In this document: piece after piece, positions 9,165 to 17,195 of the stretch
Layout of the letters: each line of letters starts with the position of its first letter
Numbering within the stretch: position 1 is the stretch's first letter
From: Pseudomonadota bacterium
GTDB taxonomy: Bacteria > Pseudomonadota > Gammaproteobacteria > Burkholderiales > Burkholderiaceae_F
Direction of reading: 5' to 3'
Assembly: GCA_029778535.1 (NCBI GenBank)
Contig: JAKOQB010000021.1
Span: forward strand, 1 to 49,361
Length of the DNA: 49,361 bases
Position numbers and translations under genes: made by a program
Notes under the pieces: generated by a model
The model's input: the letters and a program-made list of their open reading frames with translations, nothing else
The model's database searches: none
Told to the model about the DNA's origin: nothing

Positions 9165-9958
9165 CGGTCGGCGAGCTGCTGCGCGCAGCGAAGCTGCCGG
9201 CGCGCGAGGCGCGCGCCCTGCTGGCGCACGTGTTCGGTGCGCGGCGCGAATGGCTGATCGCGCATCCGGAAGCGGTCGTGGACCGGGCGCAGCAGGCGCA
9301 ATTCGCCGCGCTCGCCGAGCGGCGCGCGCGCGGCGAGCCGATCGCATACCTGATCGGGGTGCAGGAGTTCTACGGCCGCGAGTTCGCGGTGAATCCGGCC
9401 GTTCTGATTCCACGGCCGGAGACCGAGCTGCTGGTCGACGCGACACTCGATGCGCTGCGGGAGGTTCGCGCGCCGGGTGCTCTCGACCTCGGCGCGGGTT
9501 CGGGTTGCATCGCGATCACGCTCGCGCTCGAGCGCGCCGACGCGATCGTCACCGCGACCGATCGTTCGGCCGCCGCGCTTGCGGTCGCGCGTGCGAACGC
9601 CGAGCGGCTCCGCGCGCGCGTGACCTTTCTCGAATCCGACTGGTATGCGGGCGTCGAAGGACGCTTCGATGCGATCGTCGCCAATCCGCCCTACATCGCG
9701 GCGGGCGATCCGCATCTTCCGGCGCTGCGCGACGAACCGCTGCACGCGCTGACCGACCACGCCGACGGACTGACGCACCTGCGCGCGATCGCGGCCGGCG
9801 CGCCGTCGCGCCTGCGGGAGGGCGGCACGCTGCTGGTCGAACACGGCTACGACCAGGGCGCGGCGGTCAGGGCGCTGTTCGCGGCGGCAGGGCTCGGCAA
9901 GGTGAGGACCTTGCGGGACGCGGCCGGCATCGAGCGCGTGTGCAGCGGCCGCGCCTGA
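9161..9958 (+). CDS. prmC: release factor glutamine methyltransferase
   Basis: PrmC methylates the glutamine of the GGQ motif in RF1 and RF2 using S-adenosylmethionine, raising termination efficiency. The 265-residue protein has the N-terminal helical domain, the linker [15 protein letters not shown] motif I DLGAGSGC (from residue 109) and the catalytic NPPY (175-178). It overlaps fumC by four bases (ATGA) and ends just before a strong terminator, closing the operon headed by hemA. The first residues ([13 protein letters not shown]) are slightly short compared with E. coli PrmC, but the fold elements are all present. Confidence 0.96.
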   Translation: MTVGELLRAAKLPAREARALLAHVFGARREWLIAHPEAVVDRAQQAQFAALAERRARGEPIAYLIGVQEFYGREFAVNPAVLIPRPETELLVDATLDALREVRAPGALDLGAGSGCIAITLALERADAIVTATDRSAAALAVARANAERLRARVTFLESDWYAGVEGRFDAIVANPPYIAAGDPHLPALRDEPLHALTDHADGLTHLRAIAAGAPSRLREGGTLLVEHGYDQGAAVRALFAAAGLGKVRTLRDAAGIERVCSGRA

Positions 9959-9966
9959 ATGCGCGC

Positions 9967-10001
9967 GCGGGAGAGCCGTGGCCGGGCTCTCCCGCTTTTT
10001 T
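9967..10001 (+). terminator. factor-independent terminator of the hemA-prmC operon
   Basis: GCGGGAGAGCC (9967-9977) pairs perfectly with GGCTCTCCCGC (9985-9995) around a 7-base loop, followed at once by six T (9996-10001). It starts 9 bases after the prmC stop. Confidence 0.93.
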
Positions 10002-10062
10002 CGCAACGCCTGCGCGCGGAGGCATCGGCACGCACGATAGCGGCGGCTGCCGATCGTGAGCC

Positions 10063-10139
10063 GTCGATAACCCGCACGGGGTGGCCGTTTATTTCAACCG
10101 TCCGCGCCCTCAAGTTGGGGGCGAACCGGTCGATAACCC
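10063..10139. repeat. paired direct repeat GTCGATAACCC upstream of grxD
   Basis: GTCGATAACCC occurs at 10063-10073 and again at 10129-10139, 66 bases apart, in the otherwise empty 204-base gap between the terminator and grxD. The spacing is roughly six helical turns, so a regulator bound at both copies would face the same side of the DNA; that is inference. No other feature is visible in this gap. Confidence 0.4.
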
Positions 10140-10205
10140 CCGTTTGCGACCGCGCCGGCTCGGCGCTTAAACTGGCCGCAAACCTTTTCCGAACAGGCAG
10201 ACCCA

Positions 10206-10526
10206 ATGGACGCCAAGGAATTCATCCAGAAGACCGTCACTGACAACCCGGTGGTGCTGTTCATGAAAGGAACCGCGCAGTTCCCGCAGTGCGGCTTCTC
10301 CGGCCGCGCGATCCAGGTGCTGAAGGCGTGCGGCGTGAAGAACCTGACCACCGTCAACGTGCTCGAGGACGACGACGTGCGTCAGGGCATCAAGGAGTTC
10401 GCCAACTGGCCGACGATCCCGCAGCTTTACGTGAAGGGCGAATTCGTCGGCGGCTCGGACATCATGATGGAGATGTACCAGAGCGGCGAGCTGCAGGAAC
10501 TGCTGAAGAAGGCGCAGGTCGTGTGA
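10206..10526 (+). CDS. grxD: monothiol glutaredoxin (Grx4/GrxD type)
   Basis: A 106-residue monothiol glutaredoxin. The active site CGFS is at residues 29-32, preceded by the conserved VVLFMKGT and followed by WPTIPQLYV (the cis-Pro loop) and GGSDIMMEMY (glutathione binding). This class carries and transfers [2Fe-2S] clusters together with BolA-type partners; such a partner, IbaG, is encoded at 35.5 kb. It follows a terminator, so it has its own promoter, and ubiX begins 55 bases downstream, probably on the same transcript. Confidence 0.95.
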   Translation: MDAKEFIQKTVTDNPVVLFMKGTAQFPQCGFSGRAIQVLKACGVKNLTTVNVLEDDDVRQGIKEFANWPTIPQLYVKGEFVGGSDIMMEMYQSGELQELLKKAQVV

Positions 10527-10581
10527 GCGCGCCGGGGCGCCCCAAGCGCGAACCCCGCGCGCGCAGCGCGAGGGTGGCCTG

Positions 10582-11166
10582 GTGAGCGCGCGCCGGCGGC
10601 TGATCGTCGCCATCACCGGCGCCTCCGGCGCCATCTACGGCGTCCGGCTGCTGCGGCACCTGTCCGCGCTCACCGACATCGAAACGCACCTCGTGCTGTC
10701 GTCGGCGGGCGTGCTGAACGTGCACCAGGAACTGGGGCTGAAGCGCGCCGAGGTCGAGCAGCTCGCGCACGTGGTTCACAACGTCAACGACATCGGCGCG
10801 AGCCTCGCGTCCGGATCGTTTGCGAGCGCGGGCATGGTGATCGCGCCGTGCTCGATGAAGACGCTCGCCGCCTGCGCGCTCGGGCTCGCCGACAACCTGA
10901 TCACGCGCGCCGCCGACGTGTGCCTGAAGGAGCGCCGCCGGCTGGTGCTGCTGGTGCGCGAGGCGCCGCTGAACCTCGCGCACATCCGTCACATGGAGGC
11001 GGTGACGATAATGGGCGGCGTGATCTTTCCGCCGGTGCCCGCGTTGTACCAGCGGCCGCAGTCGATCGAGCAGATGGTCGACCACACGCTGGCGCGCGTG
11101 CTGGACCTGTTCGAGATCGAGCACGATCTGGCGCCGCGCTGGGGCGGGATGCGCGGTCCGGGCTGA
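10582..11166 (+). CDS. ubiX: flavin prenyltransferase
   Basis: UbiX joins dimethylallyl phosphate to FMN, making the prenylated flavin used by the decarboxylase UbiD in ubiquinone synthesis. The 194-residue protein has the FMN-binding start ITGASGAIYGVRLL, the block VIAPCSMKTLAA, and VLLVREAPLNLAHIRHM, all characteristic of UbiX. It begins with GTG at 10582; no closer ATG would keep the ITGASGA motif. It probably shares a transcript with grxD, and it ends 3 bases before the convergent toxin gene. UbiD is not in the window. Confidence 0.94.
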   Translation: MSARRRLIVAITGASGAIYGVRLLRHLSALTDIETHLVLSSAGVLNVHQELGLKRAEVEQLAHVVHNVNDIGASLASGSFASAGMVIAPCSMKTLAACALGLADNLITRAADVCLKERRRLVLLVREAPLNLAHIRHMEAVTIMGGVIFPPVPALYQRPQSIEQMVDHTLARVLDLFEIEHDLAPRWGGMRGPG

Positions 11167-11168
11167 TG

Positions 11169-11546
11169 TCAGTCCATCCGCGCCGGCCGGCCGCTGCCTC
11201 CGATGTGGTAGATGAACGGCGCCGGCTCGTCGCGGACGATCTGACAGATCCTGCCCAATGCGCGGATCAGGATCCTGACCGTGTCGGCCAGACTGACGTT
11301 ACCGCCCGTGAAGACGAAGGCCTTGACGCCCGCTTCCTGCAACGCGGTGCGCTCCGGCACGCGGTAGCGATTTGGCTTGTCGCGGGTGAGCATCGCCCAG
11401 GCATTACGTCCGCATTCGGGAAGCCACACTTCATCCGGTGTACCGCGCGGGAAGCGTCTGCTGCCGCGGACCACCGCGACACCTGAATCGAGCAAGGCAG
11501 TCGCGAGACTCTCGCTGTCGGGCGACTCGTCCGGGAAGAGCGTCAG
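11169..11546 (-). CDS. VapC45-like PIN-type toxin, atypical start
   Basis: The frame encodes a PIN-like nuclease of the kind paired with DUF433 antitoxins (VapBC45 type): LTLFPDESPDSESLA, then FPRGTPDEVWLPECG, AWAMLTRD, and ALQEAGVKAFVF, in the order and spacing I know from that family, ending at a normal C-terminus. From codon CTG at 11546 it is 125 residues, the expected size. No ATG is available: CTG at 11546 keeps the acidic N-terminal strand, whereas TTG at 11495 would remove it and probably the active site. The antitoxin frame ends 5 bases upstream. The toxin may be expressed weakly or not at all, fitting a decaying module. Family assignment is from memory, not from a search. Confidence 0.6.
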   Translation of the reverse strand: MTLFPDESPDSESLATALLDSGVAVVRGSRRFPRGTPDEVWLPECGRNAWAMLTRDKPNRYRVPERTALQEAGVKAFVFTGGNVSLADTVRILIRALGRICQIVRDEPAPFIYHIGGSGRPARMD

Positions 11547-11550
11547 GGGC

Positions 11551-12258
11551 TCAAGCGACCTGGCGGTTGAGTTCGCAGCGGATCGCGTCTGAGACCGCCT
11601 CTACGCTGACACCGTATTCGCGCGCCAGATCGCGCGGAAGGTCGTTTGCCTTGAATTGTTCCGCCAGCACCGCAGTCGGAATGCCCGTGCCGGCTAGAAC
11701 GGGACGCCCGAAGGCAACGCTTGGGCCGATGACCACACTGCGCCGCTGGTCGGCCGCGGGATGCGCTCCCGTGAACGGATACAGCTTGATCGGCAGGCCT
11801 TTGGGATCGCGCACGACACGCGACAGGTACACGCGAATCAGTTCGGCGATCTCGACCTGTCCGTGCCTCGACAAGTTGATGATCTGCCCTGGACGTTCGA
11901 CGAAGAGCTCGGCGCCGTGTGTTGCGAACTGCTCTTCCAGCAGGGGCCGACATGAATCGAATCTCTCCGCGAGAAACCGCAGTGCCTAGCGGATCGTCGG
12001 CAGACCGATGTGATGCTTGCGGCGGATCGCCGTCAGCACATAGGCCTCGACAAGATTCGAAAACGACAGGGCCAGCGGCTTCGCCGCAGCGGGCTTGATC
12101 ACCGCATGAAAGCGCCGCGTCTCGCCGCGATGTGACTACGGCATGCCGACGAACCACGACCGCAGTGTCGACTCCGATACCCCGAGGTAATGGGCCGCCT
12201 CGGCCAGCGTATAAGCAAGTAGGTCGCGGCGGTCAACGGCGGTTCTGAAAGCGGGCAT
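11551..12258 (-). pseudogene. VapB45-like antitoxin interrupted by two amber codons
   Basis: One continuous frame from ATG 12258 to TGA 11551-11553 encodes a VapB45-like antitoxin: an N-terminal helix-turn-helix (YTLAEAAHYLGVSESTLR), a central region, and a C-terminal DUF433 domain (SVAFGRPVLAGTGIP, LAREYGVSVEAVSDAI). It contains two in-frame TAG codons, at 12136-12138 (just after WFVGMP) and 11986-11988 (between GLPTIR and ALRFLAERF). No frameshift is needed: sequence on both sides of each stop is coherent, total length about 235 codons. The simplest reading is a young pseudogene; amber read-through or suppression is possible but unsupported. The C-terminal DUF433 part could be made alone from an internal start. 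It lies between tRNA-Thr and the toxin. Confidence 0.7.
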
Positions 12259-12338
12259 ACCTGCGCATCGCTGGCTCGGTCTGAGCATTTTCCGAGCTCC
12301 ATTGCACCGCCGGATCGGCGAGCGAGGAGCGCGGACGG

Positions 12339-12411
12339 TGCCGGCAGAGGGACTCGAACCCCCGACCACCTGATTACAAATCAGATGCTCTACCAACTGA
12401 GCTATGCCGGC
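12339..12411 (-). tRNA. tRNA-Thr(UGU)
   Basis: The minus strand reads as a complete 73-base cloverleaf: acceptor GCCGGCA pairing with TGCCGGC, D-arm GCTCAGTTGGTAGAGC, anticodon loop TTTGTAA with anticodon TGT, variable region, and T-arm with the invariant TTCGAGT, ending in discriminator A. The 3' CCA is not fully encoded (ACCG follows), so it is added after transcription, or the genomic end is simply not CCA. It is divergent from galE, and the toxin-antitoxin remnant lies about 80 bases beyond its 3' end. Confidence 0.96.
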
Positions 12412-12467
12412 GCGGCACGAAGTTTAGTCCACCGTATCATTCGGGCGGCGCCCCGCAACGGACTCCC

Positions 12468-13487
12468 ATGGCCACCATCCTCGTCACCGGCGGCGCCGGC
12501 TACATCGGCTCGCACACGATCGTCGAACTGCTCGCGGCCGGGCATCGCGTCGTCTGCGTCGACAACTATTCGAACAGCTCGCCCGAGGCGCTGGCGCGCG
12601 TGCAGTCGATCGCCGGCCGGTCGCTCACCGCGGTCGAGGGCGATCTGCGCGACGCGACGCTGCTTGACCGCGTGTTCGCCGCGCACCCATTCGACGGCGT
12701 GATCCACTTTGCCGCGCTGAAGGCGGTCGGCGAATCGGTCGCGCAGCCGCTCGCCTATTACGACAACAACGTCGGCGGCACGCTCGCGCTGCTGGCGGCG
12801 ATGCGGCGCGCGCGGGTCACGCGGCTGGTGTTCAGCTCGTCGGCGACCGTCTACGGCGCGCCCGATGCGCTTCCGATCGGCGAAGACGCGCCGATCCGCA
12901 CCACCAACCCGTACGGCGCGACCAAGGCGATGGTCGAGCAGATCCTGCGCGACCTGGCGGCGTCGGACCCCGCGTGGTCGCTGATCAGCCTGCGCTACTT
13001 CAACCCGATCGGCGCGCACCCGAGCGGGATGATCGGCGAGGACCCGCACGACATCCCGAACAACCTGTTCCCGTTCATCCTGCAGGTCGCGATCGGCAAG
13101 CGCGAGCGACTGAACGTCTTCGGCGACGACTGGCCGACCGCGGACGGCACCGGCGTGCGCGACTACCTGCACGTGGTCGACCTTGCGCTCGGTCATCTGC
13201 GCGCGATCGAAGTGGCGCAAAGCCGCCCCGGCTTCACCGCGATCAACCTCGGCACCGGCCGCGGCACCAGCGTGCTTGAACTCGTGCGCGCGTTCGAGGC
13301 CGCCACTGGCCGGCGCGTCGCGCACGCGATCACCGCGCGCCGCCCCGGCGACATCGCAGCATGCTGGGCCGATCCGGCGCTCGCCGCGCAACTGCTCGGC
13401 TGGCGCGCGACGCGCACGATCGGGCAGGCGTGCGCCGACGGCTGGCGCTGGCAACAACGGAATCCGAACGGCTACCGCAGTCAGTAA
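12468..13487 (+). CDS. galE: UDP-glucose 4-epimerase
   Basis: GalE interconverts UDP-glucose and UDP-galactose with a bound NAD, supplying galactose units for polysaccharides and LPS. The 339-residue protein is a short-chain dehydrogenase-type enzyme with the NAD motif GGAGYIG near the start, the catalytic SSSATVYG block (Ser123-125), and the YxxxK pair in YGATK (Tyr149, Lys153), followed by LRYFNPIGAH, typical of bacterial GalE. It starts with ATG 12468, 57 bases from the divergent tRNA gene. Its stop overlaps the convergent gspB stop by 7 bases. Confidence 0.95.
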   Translation: MATILVTGGAGYIGSHTIVELLAAGHRVVCVDNYSNSSPEALARVQSIAGRSLTAVEGDLRDATLLDRVFAAHPFDGVIHFAALKAVGESVAQPLAYYDNNVGGTLALLAAMRRARVTRLVFSSSATVYGAPDALPIGEDAPIRTTNPYGATKAMVEQILRDLAASDPAWSLISLRYFNPIGAHPSGMIGEDPHDIPNNLFPFILQVAIGKRERLNVFGDDWPTADGTGVRDYLHVVDLALGHLRAIEVAQSRPGFTAINLGTGRGTSVLELVRAFEAATGRRVAHAITARRPGDIAACWADPALAAQLLGWRATRTIGQACADGWRWQQRNPNGYRSQ

Positions 13488-14170
13488 GCGAGTTCGAACC
13501 GGTAGCCCTTGAACCGGAACACCGCGGTCTTCTGCCCGATCTGCTCGAGCGCGAGGTCGGAAGTGATCTGGTCCTTCTCGCGAAAGAGCGCGCCGTTGAC
13601 GACCAGCGTCCGGTTGGCCGGGTTGGACGAATACATCGATCCGCCGAGCGCCAGCGCCGGCAGCGTCGCGCGGATGTTTTCCGGAAGCTGCTCGCGGGCG
13701 TAGATCGGCGTCCCGGCCGCCGCCGCGCCCGTCGACGCAGGAGTTGTCGCATCCGGCCGCGCGCGTGCCGGCGCCGCCGCGTCAACCGCCTTCGCCGCCG
13801 CGTTGCGCGGCTCAGGCTGCGGCCAGGGCGCGGCCTCGGCGATCGGCAACGATCGGCGGTCCTCCGCGGCCGGCGGCGGCGAGGCCACGGGCGCGGCGGC
13901 CGCGGTGGACCCTGCAGGCGCAACGCTGGCGGCCGTTTCGGCGGAGCGGACCGCGGGCGGGCGCTGCGCTTCGCGGCCGACGATCAGCCACGCGAGCACC
14001 GCGACCAGCCCGGCCAGAACGCCGATCGCCACCCAGTGCCAGCGCATGGGCGGCGCGTGCCGTGCGCCGTCGACCGACTGCGGCGCGACCGGCTGTGCGT
14101 GCAGTCCGGGCACCGAGCCCCGCTCGCGTTCCGAATCGGCCCGGCGCAGGGCGTCGAGAATCATCGACAC
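13481..14170 (-). CDS. gspB: type II secretion assembly protein GspB
   Basis: A 229-residue bitopic membrane protein: the conserved opening MSMILDALRRADSERERG, a transmembrane helix at about 47-65, a long Ala/Pro-rich periplasmic linker, and the conserved C-terminal domain with YAREQLPENIRATLPAL, SMYSSNPANR and FKGYRFELAY. GspB works with the ATPase GspA to let the secretin cross peptidoglycan and assemble. The start is GTG at 14170, since it gives the family-typical N-terminus; it lies 4 bases after the gspA stop. The rest of the type II secretion machinery is not in this window. Confidence 0.88.
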   Translation of the reverse strand: MSMILDALRRADSERERGSVPGLHAQPVAPQSVDGARHAPPMRWHWVAIGVLAGLVAVLAWLIVGREAQRPPAVRSAETAASVAPAGSTAAAAPVASPPPAAEDRRSLPIAEAAPWPQPEPRNAAAKAVDAAAPARARPDATTPASTGAAAAGTPIYAREQLPENIRATLPALALGGSMYSSNPANRTLVVNGALFREKDQITSDLALEQIGQKTAVFRFKGYRFELAY

Positions 14171-14174
14171 GGCG

Positions 14175-15848
14175 TCACTCGACCTTCTGCAGATGCGGCT
14201 CGTCGATGCCCGCCGCGCGATTGAGCAGCATCAGCGTCACGGGACCGGCCACGCCGTCGAGCGGCAGGCCCTGCGTGAGCTGGAACGAATAGATCCAATC
14301 CTTCAGTGTCTTGCCGTCGACGCGCTTGTTGGCCGGCAGCGGTTCGCCGCGCACAGCGGCCAGTTGCGCGGCCAGCCAGTGCGCCGCGGGTCCGGTGCGA
14401 AGGTCGGTGGCGGGCCCTAGGTAATCCGGCGGCGCGCGCCACAGCGTGGCGAATTCACCGCGCCAGTAATCGGCCAGCGACACGAGCGAAACGGTGCGTG
14501 CGCTGCCTTCGACACGCAGCAACGCCGTCCGGCTCGACAGGCCGTCGAGCAGCGCGTACGCGGCCCGGCCGCCGGCGTCGCGCAGCGTCAGGATGACCGG
14601 GCGATCGAGCTGGCGCACCAGCGCCAGCGTGGCATTGGTGCGCTTGAAGCAGTGCACCTGCTGCCTGATCGCCGCCTGGCACGGGTCGCCATCGCCGAGC
14701 GCGATGTTCCATTCGCCAGCGAGTTCGCGCCACGCGCGCTCGGCGTCGGCGAGCGATGCGAACCCGGTGGGCAGGTCGAAGGCCGTCGGCTCGCTCGGCG
14801 CAACCGGTGTCGCCGGCGCGAGCGCGGCGGCGTCCGCGGAGGGCGTCACGCCGGCGGCCACCGGCGGCACGACCAGCGTGACCGCAGACGCCTCCGCGCT
14901 GGTCTTGAGCGCGGCCGGATCCGGCACCGAGCCTTCGAGCACGACGGCGAGCACGGCGAGCGCCAGCAGACCGAGCCCTAGTGAAGCCATCCGCCACGGA
15001 TCCCAGCGCCGCGGCGAAGCCGTCGCCGGCGGATCGAGCGCCTCGGCCGCGGCGCGCTCGACGAGTTCAGGTCCTACCGTCGCCGACCCCTTCGCGTAGG
15101 CGCCGAGCAGCGCCCGGTCGCACAGCAGGTTGATTCGCCGTGGAATGCCGCCCGAGTAGCGGAAGATGCGCCGCAGCGCGCGCGCGTCGAACGGCAGCGC
15201 CCGCGTCAGTCCGGCGACCGCCAGCCGATGGCGCACGTATTGCGAAGTCTCCGCCTCCGACAGCGCGTCGAGGTGATAGCGCGCGATCACCCGCTGCGCG
15301 AGCTGGCGCAGCCCGGGCTGCGCCAGCATCGTCCGCAGCTCCGGCTGCCCGATCAGCACGATCTGCAGCAGCTTGCGCTCGTTGGTCTCCAGGTTGGTCA
15401 ACAGGCGCAACTGCTCGAGCACTTCGGCCGACAGGTTCTGCGCCTCGTCGACGATCAGCACGTTGTCGTGCCCGACCGCATGCGTGCGCAGCAGGTATTC
15501 GTTCAGCGCATCGACGTAGTCCTTCACCGTCGGCACCCCCGGCCCCTCGTGTCGGTACGGGATGCCGAACTCCTCGCACACGGTTCGCAGCAATTCCTCG
15601 ACCGTCAGCTTCGGATTGAAGATGTAGGCGACGTTGCAGCGCTGCGGCACCTGCTCCAGGAAGCAGCGGCACACGGTCGTCTTGCCGGCGCCGATCTCGC
15701 CGGTCAGCACGACGAAGCCGCCGCCGCCCCGCACGCCGTACAGCAGATGAGCGAGCGCCTCGCGGTGGCGCTCGCTCATGAACAGGTAGCGTGGATCCGG
15801 CGCGATCGAAAACGGCGGCTGCTTCAGCCCGAAGAAACGCGCGTACAT
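14175..15848 (-). CDS. gspA: general secretion pathway ATPase GspA (ExeA)
   Basis: A 557-residue protein. The N-terminal AAA+ ATPase begins MYARFFGLKQPPFSI and has Walker A GEIGAGKTT (residues 50-58) and Walker B VLIVDEAQ (130-137). A transmembrane segment lies near 282-300 (SLGLGLLALAVLAVVLEG), and the periplasmic part ends in a peptidoglycan-binding type domain (KDWIYSFQLTQGLPLDGVAGP). This matches ExeA/GspA, which remodels peptidoglycan to place the secretin. ATG at 15848 is chosen over the in-frame codon at 15875 because it gives the family N-terminus. It precedes gspB by 4 bases. Confidence 0.9.
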   Translation of the reverse strand: MYARFFGLKQPPFSIAPDPRYLFMSERHREALAHLLYGVRGGGGFVVLTGEIGAGKTTVCRCFLEQVPQRCNVAYIFNPKLTVEELLRTVCEEFGIPYRHEGPGVPTVKDYVDALNEYLLRTHAVGHDNVLIVDEAQNLSAEVLEQLRLLTNLETNERKLLQIVLIGQPELRTMLAQPGLRQLAQRVIARYHLDALSEAETSQYVRHRLAVAGLTRALPFDARALRRIFRYSGGIPRRINLLCDRALLGAYAKGSATVGPELVERAAAEALDPPATASPRRWDPWRMASLGLGLLALAVLAVVLEGSVPDPAALKTSAEASAVTLVVPPVAAGVTPSADAAALAPATPVAPSEPTAFDLPTGFASLADAERAWRELAGEWNIALGDGDPCQAAIRQQVHCFKRTNATLALVRQLDRPVILTLRDAGGRAAYALLDGLSSRTALLRVEGSARTVSLVSLADYWRGEFATLWRAPPDYLGPATDLRTGPAAHWLAAQLAAVRGEPLPANKRVDGKTLKDWIYSFQLTQGLPLDGVAGPVTLMLLNRAAGIDEPHLQKVE

Positions 15849-15952
15849 ACGGGGAAGGATACCTCTGCGCAGCAAGCCAGCGCGCGAGTTGAGCGGCGCA
15901 AGTCCGCTCGAACGAGCGCACGCGATAACGGCGCAACGCGTCCGCTATCGCG

Positions 15953-16423
15953 TCACTTGACCCGGGTGAGCTTGGGCCGGTCGCCTGGCTTCGGTGGCGT
16001 AGGCGTCGGTTCGGGCGTCGAGCCCGGCGCCGATTCGACCGGCACCAGCGCGCCGCGCTCGCGCGCGCTTTCGGCCGCGCTCTGCGCCGGCGCGCCGGCC
16101 GGCGGCTCGGCGCGCGGCACTTCGAACGCCATGCCCTGCCCGTTCTCGCGCGCGTACACCGCGATCACGCGCGCCATCGGCACGTAGACCTCGCGCGGCA
16201 CGCCGGAGAAGCGCGCCTGAAACTCGATCGCGTCGTTGCCGAGCTTCAACCGGTTGGTCGCCAGCGCCGAGACGTTCAGCACGATCTCGCCGTTCTTGAC
16301 GAACTCCATCGGCACGCGCACCGACTCGTCGACCGCCACCGCGATGTACGGCGTGAAGCCGGCATCGTTGCACCAGTCGCAGATGGCGCGGATCAGGTAG
16401 GGCTTGGTGGAGACTTCGGGCAT
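15953..16423 (-). CDS. sspB: ClpXP protease specificity-enhancing factor SspB
   Basis: SspB binds ssrA-tagged peptides and delivers them to ClpXP. The 156-residue protein has the folded adaptor domain (KPYLIRAICDWCNDAGFTPY, VPMEFVKNGEIVLNVS, FSGVPREVYVP), a Pro/Ala-rich flexible linker, and the basic C-terminal tail RPKLTRVK, which resembles the ClpX-binding tail of E. coli SspB. It follows sspA on the same strand after a 79-base gap filled by short tandem repeats. About 100 bases separate its stop from gspA, with nothing recognised in them. Confidence 0.94.
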   Translation of the reverse strand: MPEVSTKPYLIRAICDWCNDAGFTPYIAVAVDESVRVPMEFVKNGEIVLNVSALATNRLKLGNDAIEFQARFSGVPREVYVPMARVIAVYARENGQGMAFEVPRAEPPAGAPAQSAAESARERGALVPVESAPGSTPEPTPTPPKPGDRPKLTRVK

Positions 16424-16424
16424 T

Positions 16425-16503
16425 TGGCGTCGGGCGCTGGCGTCGGGCGTCCGCGAGCAGCGGACCGGCTTGCGCGCAATCCGCAGTCCGCGATCCGCAA
16501 TCC
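16425..16503. repeat. two short tandem-repeat tracts between sspA and sspB
   Basis: At 16425-16452 there are imperfect copies of GGGCGTC (TGGCGTC, GGGCGCT, GGCGTC, GGGCGTC). At 16476-16503 four consecutive heptamers read GCAATCC, GCAGTCC, GCGATCC, GCAATCC, running into the sspA stop codon. The string TGGCGTCGGGCGTC recurs between tatA and tatB (24053-24082, opposite orientation). The tracts fill almost the whole gap. Too short, and without spacers, for CRISPR. Confidence 0.75.
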
Positions 16504-17105
16504 TAACGCCGCATTACCTTTTCGCTCGGCGTCAGGGCCTCGATGTACGCGGGGCGGCTGAAGATGCGCTCGGCGTACTTCATCAGCGGCGCGGCGCTCT
16601 TCGGCAGATCGATGCCGTAGTGGTCGAGGCGCCAAAGCAGCGGCGCGATCGCCACGTCGAGCATCGAGAAGTCGTCGCCGAGCAAGTACTTGTTCTTCAG
16701 CAGGATCGGCGCCAGTTGCGTCAACCGGTCGCGGATCAACAGCTTGCCCTTGTCGATCGCCTTCTGGTTGTTGCTGTTCTCCAGCGTCTGCACGTGGATG
16801 AACAGCTCGCACTCGAAATTGAACAGGAACAGGCGCGCGCGCGCGCGCATCACGGGGTCGGCCGGCATCAGCTGCGGGTGCGGAAAGCGCTCGTCGATGT
16901 ACTCGTTGATGATGTTCGATTCGTACAGGATCAGGTCGCGCTCCACCAGGATCGGCACCTGCCCGTACGGATTCATCACGTTGATGTCCTCGGGCTTGTT
17001 GAAGAGGTCGACGTCCTTGATCTCGAAGTCCATGCCCTTCTCGAACAGCACGAAGCGGCAGCGCTGCGAAAACGGGCAGGTCGTTCCGGAGTAGAGCACC
17101 ATCAT
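16503..17105 (-). CDS. sspA: stringent starvation protein A
   Basis: SspA is a glutathione-transferase-fold protein that binds RNA polymerase and affects transcription under starvation and acid stress. The 200-residue protein has the thioredoxin-like N-terminal half (MVLYSGTTCPFSQRCRFVL, NPYGQVPILV, LYESNIINEYIDERFPHP) and the helical C-terminal half typical of SspA rather than catalytic transferases. It lies downstream of the cytochrome bc1 operon and upstream of sspB, the order common in beta- and gammaproteobacteria. A likely terminator at 17130-17151 separates it from petC. Confidence 0.95.
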   Translation of the reverse strand: MMVLYSGTTCPFSQRCRFVLFEKGMDFEIKDVDLFNKPEDINVMNPYGQVPILVERDLILYESNIINEYIDERFPHPQLMPADPVMRARARLFLFNFECELFIHVQTLENSNNQKAIDKGKLLIRDRLTQLAPILLKNKYLLGDDFSMLDVAIAPLLWRLDHYGIDLPKSAAPLMKYAERIFSRPAYIEALTPSEKVMRR

Positions 17106-17129
17106 CTGTTGTCCCCTGAAAACAATTCA

Positions 17130-17151
17130 GGGTGAGGCTGGCGCCTCACCC
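17130..17151 (-). terminator. hairpin after petC, probable terminator
   Basis: GGGTGAGGC (17130-17138) pairs perfectly with GCCTCACCC (17143-17151) around a 4-base loop. Read on the minus strand it comes 44 bases after the petC stop and is followed by the moderately T-rich TGAATTGTTTTC. The T tract is imperfect, so some read-through into sspA is likely. Confidence 0.5.
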
Positions 17152-17195
17152 CGCAGTGCGCGACGGGGCCGCACCTCGCGGCGGCCCCGGGGCGG

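Noticed and set aside
9959..10243. Frame of 94 codons after prmC
   Set aside because: It contains the operon terminator and runs into grxD; the sequence has no conserved features.
12337..12341. tRNA-Thr without an encoded CCA end as a sign of a broken tRNA
   Set aside because: Many bacterial tRNA genes lack an encoded CCA and all arms pair normally.
13481..13487. Overlap of galE and gspB as a sign of an annotation error
   Set aside because: The genes converge and both C-termini are family-typical, so a 7-base tail overlap is real.
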